Of a stretch of DNA of 64,000 nucleotides, positions 47,353-59,584 are shown piece after piece; position 1 is the stretch's first letter; every line of letters begins with the position of its first letter. Below the pieces are notes generated by a model, which saw only the letters and a program-made list of their open reading frames with translations, was not told where the DNA came from and searched no databases. Location of the stretch: contig NC_079498.1 of the NCBI RefSeq assembly GCF_030052815.1, positions 88,322,444 through 88,386,443 of the forward strand. The letters run 5' to 3'. This DNA is from Hevea brasiliensis. Lineage: Eukaryota > Streptophyta > Magnoliopsida > Malpighiales > Euphorbiaceae. A program made the position numbers and the translations under genes.

Positions 47353-50300
47353 TGTAACACCCCTATTGGCATAGCCTGATATATTTTACTATTCCGGTGA
47401 TCGGTGTCGAACTGAACAAGTAAGAGAAGTAGAACCACATATAAGACAACTAGATAAGCCTTAAACACAAATAATTAGTAATTACCAAATAGTTAAGTAT
47501 AAATAAGAAAAACAGAATACAAGAAGTTAAATGGGCCGAGAGTCACAGCGATGGGTGACCTTCTCGGGAAGGACTGCGAAGTCGATTTAAACTCAAATTT
47601 CGAACTGTAAAATGTGACGCCGCGGTCCTTAGGACCATTGCGAACACAGTGGAAAAGAGAAAATCATGAAAAAGAATTGTTAAGCCAGTCAAATAATTAG
47701 GTCAAGGATCCAGAAGAAATATTGAATTATTTACAAACTGGGTCGAATCGGCGATGGGTAATTTGGTCAATTGACCCCCTAAAGCTAACTCTTGACCTAA
47801 CTGTCAAATAAAATTGGAGAAAAGAAAATTTTGGGATTAAGAATTAAATTAAAAACTTAATGGAAAAATAAATACAAAAGAAAAAAAAAAAAGAGAAAAA
47901 GTGTTATTACATCATTGGATGACATCATCATGATGTCAAAACTCGTTTTAATTTTCCCCACCATAATTGACCAAGTCAAATAAGACTAAAACACATAAAA
48001 TAAACATAAAATTGGAAAAAAAATAAAGCATTTCCTCTTCTCCACCCAAGTGTGCCGGCTCCCTCTCCTCTCACTTGGCCACCATTGAAGACCCACCATG
48101 AAAGCTTGAGTTTAAGCTTTCTTCCAACCACCTAACCCCATTTTGCCCCCAAATTCTTCATTAAAACTTGTTTGACCAACTTGAGAAGGTGATTGATCAA
48201 GAAAAGGAAGGAGGAAAAATAGAGATAGAAGATTTGAAATTCAAAGGAAAAGGTTGTGGAAAAATTAAATAAAATCAAGCATGGTGGACCAAATAGAAAT
48301 TAGGCCAGCAGTAGGTTAGGGTTGAGAATGAATGAATTTGATGTATTTGATTGAGTGTTTAAGTTGAATTATGTGTGTAAACTATGTATTGGTGATTGGA
48401 ATGCATTAGATTTGAATTACATGAAAATTAGGGTTTGGCACCTAGGGTTTTGAGAAGAAAAATATGAGAATTAGCTAAATGATGTGTTTGACCTTGCTTG
48501 AGTTGAGAAATGGTCATGTATGACCAATTGTGGTGTGTAGGAAGTGTTGGAATTGAGTTTGAATTCGGATTGGATATGGTCATTCTGCAGGCAGCATGAC
48601 TAAGGTCCCTTCTAGGGACCAAAACTGAAAATTTACCAACGCAATTGGTGTGAGACCAATTGGGAATGAAACTAAACACAAAATGACACATTTTTTATTT
48701 AGGAATCATGCCCAAAAAGTGGCCATAACTTAGTGAACAAATTGACCAAATCCGGAAATGGGAATTCTAACCTGTATAAAAATGACCAAATGAACAGTGC
48801 TATAACTTGGGCTAGGCAGGTCCAAATGACCTGAAATTTGACCAGTAGAAAGCTGAGATATAGACCTAAAACTTTCATGAAGAAAATAAACCCAAATTAT
48901 GCCCTTAACCAAGTCATTTAGTCACCCAAATTTGGTGACCTAAAACTGCCAGAACCCAGAATTTGCCCAAAAAATCTGGGTTAGACCAATCTGGCAGCTA
49001 TGATTCAAATAGCTATAACTTGAGCTACAAAACTCCAAATGGAGTGATTCAAAAAGGAAAATAAATTTAAGATAATAAGAAACAATTTCTATGAAGAAAA
49101 CTTAGCCAAATTCTAATAGCAAAATGACCAATAGAACAGTGCAACATAAGACACCAAAACTGAAAAATTGCAATTTTGCCTAAAAGACTTAAGTTTTGAG
49201 AAAATGACCAAAACCAATAAGTTTGGTAATCAAAATATGGTATGTGAGTATAGTTAGATTTTCCATGCCTATTAAGCATAAGAAAGTCAATATTTTGGCT
49301 TGAATAGTACCATGAATAGTAAACTTAACATGAAAATTTTTAAGAATGTAAGTTTAAGCATATTGGGACTAGAATTAAACATATATGAATTAATTATTGG
49401 AATTATTGTGGGGCAAAGATACTGAGATACTATAAATTTCATGTTTCAGCTGAAAAAGACCCAAAAGGTCTAAGAGACTGAGTTAAGGCATAGAGGCGAC
49501 TCACGTCAGGTTTGCACACAAAAATTTATAAATTATAGTTTTCACAATGAAAATTGATTTGTTATACATTGTGAATGTGTTTTATTCATTATGAATTTCG
49601 AGAATGTTGTGTTGCCTATTTTACAATAAAAATTTGAAATGAAAATTATTTATTGATTTGTATGGAATATTTGAACAATATGATTTTGAATGTGGTTATG
49701 GCTTTGGAAATTTTATTTGAGAATTTGTGTGTTGCCTACTTTAGAAATGGAGATTTAAAATGAAGTTTGTTTAATTATTGTAGCAATTATAATTGAACAT
49801 CATAGTTTTAAATTGTTTTGATTCACACTTGACATAGCAGTCCTTTATTATGTTCCTCCTCCATTTATGGGGTGAGTTTGACTATATTCCTCCCTCTTTG
49901 GCTTCCCAGTCAGGAGGTGAGTTTGGATGAGTACTCATTAGCTAGCTAGCCACCTCCCTCATTCATTTTGATTAGTGGGGTGAGTTTGCCTTGTCGTGGT
50001 GTACAACAGGGCATGTTTGAAAATTTTGTGTCATGGCCTAAGTTGTGTTATTGATTGGCAACACTATGATTATTAAATTGTTTGATCAAATTTGTATTAT
50101 ATTAAGCTTTGAAAATTATGATTTGCTATAACTGTGATTTGAAAAATTGTTTTATATTATGCATTTTGTACTTTATTGTGCACCACTGAGTATTTTTATA
50201 CTCAACAATAGCTTTAACTTGCTGTCGCAGATAGAGAAAAGGACATAGCACGAGTGAGTACTCTGATCGAGAGGAGCACAGTTGAAGAATTTTTGTACGG

Positions 50301-50886
50301 GTATTTGTTAATACCTTTGTAATTATTTTAATGTAAATGGTTTAGTGTCATATGTATTAAGGTAGATTGAGCAGTTGTACAGTCAATGTATAATAATATT
50401 ATTTTTGAGATTTTGCGTCTGTAAATTAACTTATGAATGTAAATTAAGTATTTAAAATGCAATGTGCATGAGTTTATGAAATGTTTTGAGATATCAATTC
50501 TTGATTTGAAATTTAGATTTTGAATTGAAGTGTTGCTATTTCTATTGATTTGAAGTTTGGTGGTTGCAAATGGGGTTGAAATTGATTATTTGGAAGTGTT
50601 TTTCACAGGTTTTGAAGAACTGTTTTTCCCAAATACAGACGGCACTCTGCCGAAATTTTTATAAAATTTGAGAAAAAATAAAATGGGATAAAAATTTTAA
50701 CTAGTTTTCAAACTTTAATTAAATATTTTTATTTCCTACCAAAATGCTCACCACTTCCAAAATGTAAGAAAAAGGTTTTAAAATCCCTTGTAGTATATTT
50801 AATGAGTTACAGGTAGGCGAAGTACGGTAAATCATTAGATGTACTACGGGATCATGTTACATCTTACTAAGGGGTAGGGTGTGACA
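47353..50886 (+). mobile_element. Solo LTR (3.53 kb), inverted, in element D 3' LTR
   Basis: From TGTAACACCCC at 47353 to GGTAGGGTGTGACA at 50886, with a perfect duplication CAGTC (47348-47352, 50887-50891). It is the same family as its host LTR but in opposite orientation, so together they form long inverted repeats. No internal region is present. Confidence 0.95.
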
Positions 50887-50891
50887 CAGTC

Positions 50892-51616
50892 TCTTAGACC
50901 TTCCAGGTCTTTCTCAGCTGAAACACGAAATTTATAGTGTCTCAGTATCTTTGCCTCTCAATAATTCCAATAATTAATTCATATATATTCAATTCTAGTC
51001 CCAATATACTTAAACTTACATTCTTGAAAATTTTCATGTTGAGGTTACTATTTATGGTACTATTCAAGTCAAAATATTGGCTTTCTTATGCTTAATAGGT
51101 ATAGGAAATCTAACTATACTCACATACCACCTTTTAGTTACCAAACTTATTGGTTTTGGTTATTTTCTCAAAACTTAAGTCTTTTAGGCAAACTTTCAAA
51201 TTTTCAGTTTTGGTGACCTATTTTGCACTGTTCCATTGGTCATGTTGCTGTTAGAATTTGGCTAAGTTTTCTTCATAGAAATTGTTCCTTATTGTCTTAA
51301 CTTTATTCTCCTTTTTGAATCTCTTCATTTGGAGTTTTGTAGCTCAAGTTATAATTATTTGAATCACGGCTACCGGATTGGACTTACCCAGTTTTCTGGG
51401 CAAATTTCTGGGTTCTGGCAGTTTTAGGTCACCAATTTTGAGTGGCTAAATAACTTGGTTAAGGGCATAATTTGGATTTTTGTTCCTCATGAAAGTTGTA
51501 GGTCTATATCTCAGCTTTCTACTGGTAAAATTTCAGGTCATTTGAACTTGCCTAGCCCAAGATATGGCCAAATGAACAAATACTGTTCATTTGGTCATTT
51601 TTGTACAGGTCAGAAC
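50892..51616 (-). repeat. 3' LTR of element D, piece 2
   Basis: Resumes the text TCTTAGACCTTCC found at 61037 and after in the 5' LTR, and runs to CAGGTCAGAAC, where the second solo LTR enters. It holds a palindrome at 51566-51596. Confidence 0.92.
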
Positions 51617-54600
51617 TGTCACACCTTACCCCTCTATAAGACATAACATGATCCCGTAGAATACTTAATGAACTACCGAACTTCACCTACCGATAACTCA
51701 TTAAGTACCCTACAAGGGATTTTAAAACAATTTTCTTATTTTTGATAAGTGGGATTTTAAAACAATTTTCTTACTTTTTATAAGTGGTGAGCATTTCTAA
51801 ATTGGTACTTAAAACATTTAATTAAATTTAAAACTAGTTAATATTTTTGGTCCATTTTATTTTTTCACAAATTTTATAAAAATTTTGTCAGAGTTCCGTT
51901 TGTATTTTGAGAAAACAATTCTTCAAATACCTGTGAAAAGCACTTCCAATAATTTTTCTCAACCACTACTTCAATTTCATAATCAATCTCAACCAATTTC
52001 TCAAGTCTCAAAATTCAATAGTCAACATTTCTCAATTCCCAAAATTCAATAATCATTAAAATAATATCTATCAATCTGATTCAAATTAAAATAAAACATT
52101 TCCATTCATTAAAGACAAACAATCTATATATACATCATACTAAAATCTACATTGGGAAAATCCAAACTAAATTTTATTCCAACTTTATACAAACTTTGTA
52201 CAAGCTGCTCAAGACCGAATTTACATGTCCATACATTTATGTGTAATACATACATCAAAAGAAATATTCTGATCAAAGGTATAAATTATACCCGATAACT
52301 TCAAGCCAGATTCTCAATCCTCGGAACTCGATCTCTTTGCTCCTCTAGTCTCTATATCTGCGACAGCAATAACAGCTATCGCTGAGTGCTAGGACTCAGT
52401 GGTGCACAACATACTAAAAGAATCTTTATGCAGAATTTAAATCACATTTATTCAAAAATTAAACTGAATATGAGAGTTAAACACAAAACATGAATTATGA
52501 GATTTTATTCCAAACAATTTCATTTCGAAGGATCAAAACACATTTCATAAAACCCACAGTTATATCATGCCATTCGAAATAAATATAATCTCAATAGCCA
52601 GAGGCTAAGGAGAATCACATCACAAGGCTAGCTAGCTCAAATATATGGATATCCATTCAAATCCTCTTCTACTGGCACACCTCAACACTTCTCCAGAGAA
52701 GGAATCAAAATTCGAAACTGATTATCCCCACTAGTCATGCTAGTGAGGTGTTCAAATATATGGTCATGACACTGTGATTTCAAAACTTATCTTAATAATT
52801 TTCTAAACATTGCCAATTCAAATATACACAAATAACTTTCAACAATTTAAATCAAAAGCATCATAAATACTTCATCATAATGATGTCACAATTCAATATT
52901 TCAAATTATTCAAAACAATATGCAGAAGAAAATTTACAGAAATTCTACATTGTGCACAAACCTTATACGAATCGCCTCTTGGCCTTGACTCGATGTCTCG
53001 AGTTCCTTCCAGGTATTCTTTTCCACTGAAACACACAGTTTCACAGTATTTCAGTATCATAACTTAACATAAATCCAAAAAAAAATTTAAATTCACTTTT
53101 ACCTAGCTCTAATGTGCTAAACTTAACGTTCTTTAAATTTTATGTTTCGGAGTTACTATTCACTATACTATTCAAGTCAAATTATTGACTTTTTAAAGCT
53201 TAATAGGTATGGGAATTCCAACTTCACCCACATACCACATTTTGGTCACTAAATTTGTTGGTTTTGGTTGTTTACTCAAATTCTAAGTCTTTTAGGCAAA
53301 TTTGATAAATTTTCAGTTTTGGTGTCTAAGGTTGCACTGTTCCATTGGTCACTTTACTGTTGAAATTTGGCAAAACTTTCTTCATAGAAAATGTTCCCTA
53401 TTGTCTTAAGTTTATTCTCCTTTTTGAATCACTCCAATTGGAGTTTTGTAGCTCAAGTTATAGCCATTTGAACCATGGCTGCCAGATTAGACTTAACCCA
53501 GATTTTCTGGGTAATTTTTGGTTCTGGCAGTTTTAGGTTGCCAAATTTGGGTGGCCAAATGACTTGGTTAATGACATAATTTGGGTTTATATTCTTCATG
53601 AAAGTTTTAGTTCTATATCTCATCTAACCACTGGTAAAATTTCAGGTTATTTAGACCTGTCTAGCTCGAGTTATGGCCAAATGAACAAACAAACACTGTT
53701 CATTTGGTCAGTTTGTACAGGGCAGACTGTGATTTTCTAAGTTTGGTTTGTTTACTAGGTTTTGGTCACTTTTTGGGCATGCTTCCTAAATGAAAATTGT
53801 GTCATTTAGTGTCTATTTTCATTCCCAATTTGTCTCATACCAATTGGACTTGTAAATTTTTATTTTTGGTCCCTCAAAGGGACCTTGGTCATGCTGCCAG
53901 CAGCATGACCACACTCAATCCAAATTTGGTTTTGATTCAAACACTTCTAGCACTCTTCATTAGGTCACAAATGACCATTTCTCACTTCACATTAGGTCAA
54001 AGATATCATTTACCACTTCCTCACATTTTTGTCACTAAACCCTAAGTCCAAAACCCTAGTTTACAAATTCTTGCATTTAGCTACTTTTAAAGCCTTAAAC
54101 CATAATAACTCAACTACTTAAGGTTCATATTCCCATCCAAATTAATCAAACCATGCAATAAAACCCCCATACACATGCTGGGCGAAATTCACTCATGGTC
54201 CCTCAACAAATTTTTCTTTTATTTAAAGTTTATTTACAAGTTCAATAAGTTAGAAATGTAAGAATCAAACTAAAATTATCAAGTTTGCTTACTAACCTTT
54301 CTTAGAACTCCAAATCCTTCAAATCTCTATCTTTTGTTCTTCTTTCTTCTTTCAATCTTCTTCTTAGGTTGAAATAACAAGCTCTAATGAGGTTTTTATG
54401 GAAGCTATTAAGGTTTTGTGATGAGTGTTAAGCTTGAGTGCAAGCTTTAATGGAGGTTTAACAATGGAGAGGGAGAGAGAGATGGGAGACAGCAACATGT
54501 GAGGAAGATGACTTTTTGTCTTTTTTATTTTTTCTTTCTTCTTTTATGTATTTTGTCTTATAGAAGACCCAAAAATCCATTTAATTAAATTTATTAATTA

Positions 54601-55183
54601 TAGGATTTATGGCATCATGCATGATGTCATCTTCCTTCACTTTTTCATTTTCTTTTCTTCTTTTTTTATTTTTTTCTTGGTTCTTTATTATAATTCTCGA
54701 CTCCGAAATTTTTTTTTCTCCGATTTTATTTGACAGTTAGGTTAGGAGTTAGGTCTCGGGGTCAATTGACCAAATTGCCCCTCGCCAGTTCAACCCGGTT
54801 TACAAATAATTCAATATTTCTTCCTGCTCCCTGACCTAATTATTTGACTTGCTTAACAGTTCTTTTTCGTGATTTTCTCTTTTTCACTGTGTTCTTAATA
54901 GTCCTAAGAACCGCGGCGTCACATTTTACGGTTCGAAATTTAAGTTTAAATCGACTTCGCAGTCGTTCCCGAGAAGGTCACCCATCGCTGTGACTCTTGG
55001 CTCGTTTAACTTCTTATGTTCTGTTTTTCTTATTTATACTTAACTAATTGACAATTACTAATTATTTGTGTTTATGCCTTATCTAGTTGTCTTAAGTGTG
55101 GTTCTAAACCCCTTAATTGTCCGGACCGACTCCGGTCACCAAAACAGTGAAATATACCAGGCTATGCAAATAGAGGTGTTACA
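51617..55183 (-). mobile_element. Solo LTR (3.57 kb) in element D 3' LTR
   Basis: From TGTCACACCTTACC at 51617 to GAGGTGTTACA at 55183. Flanks are AGAAC (51612-51616) and AGAAT (55184-55188), one base different; the uninterrupted 5' LTR reads CAGAACACCCAT at 61737, so AGAAC is original. A paired stem-loop is at 52360-52399 and a palindrome at 53675-53709. It resembles the solo LTR at 28314 more than its host LTR. Confidence 0.9.
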
Positions 55184-55188
55184 AGAAT

Positions 55189-56647
55189 ACCCATTTTCGG
55201 ATTTGGTCAATTTGTTCACTATGCTATGGTCACTTTTCGGGCATAATTCCTAAATGAAAATGTGTCATTTTGTGTATAGTTTCATTCCCAATTGGCCTCA
55301 CACCAATTGGGTTGGTAAATTTTTAGTTTTTATCCCTGAAAGGGACCTTGGTCCTACTGCCTGCAGAATGTCCCTAAGCAATCCAAATTTAAACCTAATT
55401 CTAACACTTCCAACATACCACAATTGGTCACATATGACCATTTTTCAGCTCAAAAGGTCAAACACACCATTTGACCAATTCTCCAAGTTTTGTCTCCCAA
55501 ACCCTAGGTGCCAAAACCCTAACTCACTTAATTTGTTACATTTAATTAGTTCCAAACATAACAACATCATTTCTCAACTCATTCAAGCTTACATACACTT
55601 TTAATTCATTCAAAACACATCATATTCTCATACAACTATGGCTGGCCGAAATTCACATATAGTCCTCCCAAGTTGTTTTCATTTCATTTTAAGTTAATTT
55701 CTAGGTTATTCATACCACAAACACAACTAATAAACTAAAATTTCAATTAAAAGAACTAATCTCACTTTGATGTTCAATCTTTAATTTTCTTCTTCTTTTC
55801 TTCCTTTTTTTTTTAATCAATATTCTTCTCAAGGGAGGTTAACAAGGTTTTATGAGGTAATTGTGGGGGGCTTAAGGTTTAGTGGGGTAAAATCAAGCTT
55901 TACCCAAGCTTTAATGGAGGTTTTAAAAATGGAGAGGGAGAGAGAAGGGTGAAGGTTCATGGCAAAGAAGAAGAGTGTGGTTTATTTTCTTTTTTCTTTT
56001 CTTTTATGTGTCTAATTATCTTAAATTTTGACTTAGTCAACTTTAATTAAATAAATTGCATTTTTGATATTATGTATGATGTCATTTGGATGATGTCATA
56101 ATTCACATTTCATTTTCTTTTCTTTTTTCTTTATTTTTTCATTAGTTCTTTAATTTAATTCTTGATCCCAAAATTTTCTTTTCTCCAATTTTATTTGACA
56201 GTCAGATTAGGAGTCAGCTCTAGGGGTCAATTGACCAAATTGCCCCTCGCCGGTTCGACTCGGTTTGTAAATAATTCAATATTTCTTCCGGATCCCTGAC
56301 CTAATTATTTGACCGGCTTAATAATTCTTTTTCGTGATTTTCTCTTTTCCACTATGTTCGCAATAGTCCTAAAGACTGCGGCGTCACATTTTACGGTTCG
56401 AAATTTGAGTTTAAATCGACCTCGCAGTCGTTCCCGAGAAGGTCACCCATCGCTGTGACTCTCGGCTCATTTAACTTCTTATGTTCTGTTTTTCTTATTT
56501 ATACTTAACTAATTGACAATTACTAATTATTTGTGTTCAAGGCTTATCTAAGTATCTTGGACGTGGTTCTAATCCCCTTAATTATCCGGACCGACACCAG
56601 TCACCGGAATAGTGAAATATACCAGGCTATGCAAATAGGGTGTTACA
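55189..56647 (-). repeat. 3' LTR of element D, piece 3
   Basis: Continues ACCCATTTTCGGATTTGG as at 61741 and ends GGGTGTTACA at 56647 next to the polypurine tract. It includes the CCAATTGG pair at 55287-55310. Confidence 0.92.
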
Positions 56648-56660
56648 ATTCTTCCCCCAT
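56648..56660 (-). other. Polypurine tract of element D
   Basis: Minus strand ATGGGGGAAGAAT at the 3' LTR start. Confidence 0.8.
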
Positions 56661-58150
56661 AAAATAATTTCGTCCTCGAAATTGTGTCCACTATCTGTCC
56701 TCAAATAGTCATACATGTTGTTTTCTCATGTTTTTCTCACATTTCTGCATAGTTTCATAATCGAAATAATGGTCCGTAGCACTTTAACCAATACTATTTA
56801 CTCATCGATTGCTCACTTCGTGTGCCAAGTTTCTTATGAGCTTCTATCATAAGTTAGATTCAAATTCATTTCAATTTTAAAGGTAAGCAAATCTGTGTGC
56901 TAGTGGATCTGCTTTTTCTAGGATCTCGCATGATCCTATGGATAAGAACTTAGTTTTACTCTTTTCTTGCTGTTGTTTTAGCAATTATTTTCCTTTGTAG
57001 TCTTCTCTTCTCTCTCTTTTTTTTTTTTGTTGACCTTGTTGGTCATATATGAACTGCTTATCTCCTTCTTAGCCATAGGTCCATAACCATTATCTTACCA
57101 TCTTCATTTATGACCAAGATCTATATGCTATTTTGCACTATCTTGTTTGCTTTGGTTTAACTTATTTCTTTCTTGATAAAATAGTTCGGGATATCGTTAC
57201 GCGTCTTAAGTAGATTGTTTGCCTTGGTGGCAATTCCTCATCTAGTGTTTTTCTCATTCCTTACTGTTCTATTTATTTCTCCTTTTTTCATTTCACAACT
57301 TAACTTTAATTATTTTATTCTTCAATCTTATCCTCTTCCTTGACTTGACTATCGAGTCCTAATTTAGCACTTTTTATCATCCCTAATAACTCCGTTATTC
57401 TTCAATATTACTTTGATTTGGTCCTCAGACCATTCTAGTCAACATTTTAACTACTATTCATAATTTTTTTTATTACATTTGCACCAACTATTCTAATTTT
57501 TACTTCCATAAATTTTTTTTTTCTATCGATATTCTATAGCTTATTTTGCACTGATGTGTAGTCATTACTTTCTTTTGTACTGAACTATAACCCTTCAATA
57601 TTCTAACTTTAGAGTTTTAAGCCCCAGGTTAGGACTTTCAAACTCTTCTCCAATAAGAAAACTTTATCTTATCATAACTATACCAAAATAGATGTCGTTT
57701 GCAACTATTCTTATTTTTGTGTACTATTGGGTAATACGTAGCTCTACACAATAAATCCCAAGTCGATCTTATGTCTGACTTACAAAGACAACATCAAGAA
57801 TATTGTATAGTTACTATGATACATCCCAATAGATCAAACTTCCTCTTATCTTATTTCTTTCAAATCCACTAATATCTTAAACTTATTTTGATTATGATAC
57901 CCACTGACATCTATCAGTAGTAATACCTTTACCCGCATCTAAGGTAGCCATATTACTATAACTTACTTTTAGGTTCTCTTGCCTTACCTAATTAGGCTTA
58001 TTAATTAACTTTACAAATTCTTGTATGCTAACAAATATTTTTCACTGACAAACTCTTCCAAAATTAATTTTAAAAAGACTAGTCACAAACATATCAAATT
58101 TTTTTTACACATATACATATCTTAGTTAAGAATTGAGAAAATACCAGCAA
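56661..58150 (-). other. Noncoding module of element D
   Basis: About 1.5 kb with no protein signal. It matches the modules of elements 1 (1490-2600) and 2 (8099-9090) in many places, for example 57670-57750 against 2100-2180. It takes the place of the whole of pol. Pyrimidine-rich runs occur near 57010-57030. Confidence 0.7.
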
Positions 58151-58159
58151 CCATGTCAG

Positions 58160-59399
58160 AAGTCTCATCCTTGTCCCTCTGTCACATAGTATATACTCTC
58201 ACTGGAGCATCACCTTGTCCTGGCTGATTCACAGTACTCTGACTTCCAGGTATACTACCACTACCTCTGCTTCTGCCTCTACCAACTGCTGGTGAACTCT
58301 TTGGGGTAGAAACTTGGGCTGATCCTTCTGACGTGGTAAATGATCCATAACGGCGCGGACTTACGCAATCCTTAACAAAATGACTAGTCCCTCCATAATT
58401 AAAATATGCTCCTATAACTCTATAACATACTCCACTATATGGTTTATCACAAGTTTCACAAAGTCGATCCGACAACGTATTTCTGCGTGTCTGTTGAGTT
58501 TGCTAATCGAATTGGGATGGTTTTTGTCCAGAAGATCTACCTCTACCCGATTCGCGCGAGCTAGATCCTCCAAAATGTTTTCTTTTCCCAGAGCCACTCT
58601 CAGTAGCTTGGCCAGTAACCTTTTCAGTTTTCTCTTTCTCTTTTGTACTCTTTTTCACTGCCCATTCTGATTCTATCCTTTCCAGTTCCAGAGCTTGTGA
58701 AATTAATTCAGAAAAGTTCTAGTGTCAGAACCCTACCACTTGCATTCTCAAGCTAGGCCTTAACCCAGCCTCAAACCTCTTACACCGGTCTCTGGGGGTA
58801 GTGACCAAACTTTTGGCATAGTGGCTTAGTCGAGAGAAATCTCGCTCATACTCTGCTACAGTTCTGTCTCCTTGCTTCAGGCTCAAGAATTCTTGCAATT
58901 TCATATCTACATAAGCATCGGGAACCCACTTCTGTCGAAACTCCCTCAAAAAGTCTGACCAAGTCAACACAGGTGGCTCAACCAGGCTGTGGGGGATGGT
59001 CTTCCACCATTCATATGCATCCCCTTGCAATAAAAAAACAGAGTAATCGAACTTCAGCCCTTCTACACACTGTAGCTTTCTGAAAACCCATTCTATTCTC
59101 TCTAACCACTGTTCTGCCTCTAGTGGATCCACAGTGCCCTTAAACTCGGTGGCCCCAAATTTCATTAATTTTTCATATTGCCGAGCCGAGGGTTGTGGTT
59201 GTGCTGCAGGTGTTTGCATCTGAGCTTAAGGCGGCACATTTCCCGTCATTTGTTGGAAAAACGTAGCCATCTGCTATGCAAACTGAGCAGGAAACTACGA
59301 TGTTGGAGTGGCTGATCCACTCACGTTCTAGAGTGCTGGGGCTTCTCCTTGGGCCTTAGCCTCGACAGATTATTCTACGAAATGATCTCCTTCTTCCAT
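58160..59399 (-). pseudogene. Gag polyprotein of element D, decayed
   Basis: Begins MEEGDHFVE at 59399, the same start as in elements 1 and 2. Four stops lie in the first 60 or so codons. An open core at 59219-58725 follows: FGATEFKGTVDPLEAEQWLE, FLLQGDAYEWWKTIPHSLVE, FLREFRQKWVPDAYVD, LKQGDRTVAEYERDFSRLSH, CKRFEAGLRPSLRMQVVGF, then a stop. The nucleocapsid is at 58475-58340 (CETCDKPYSGVCYRVIG). The CCHC knuckle is lost: it reads YFNYGGTSHFVKDC, with two cysteines replaced by Tyr. This is the best preserved gag core in the window. Confidence 0.88.
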
Positions 59400-59565
59400 T
59401 CCAATTTCAGAAATTTTCTACTCTCTGATAACAAACACAAGGAGGTTGACCTCCGTTAGTGCATATTCATGATGTAAATATGTCATATGTATCAAACATT
59501 TGAGCAGTTGTATTTACTGACAAAATGTTTAAAATTCACAGCTCAAAATTCATTTTAAAACCATT

Positions 59566-59577
59566 GCTCTGATACCA
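59566..59577 (-). other. Primer binding site (initiator tRNA-Met), element D
   Basis: Minus strand TGGTATCAGAGC, seven bases from the LTR at 59585. Confidence 0.92.
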
Positions 59578-59584
59578 CTAAACA

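Noticed and set aside
52610..52650. GCTAGCTAGC-type palindromes in LTRs as binding sites
   Set aside because: Short, simple and drifting between copies; less conserved than the stem-loops reported.
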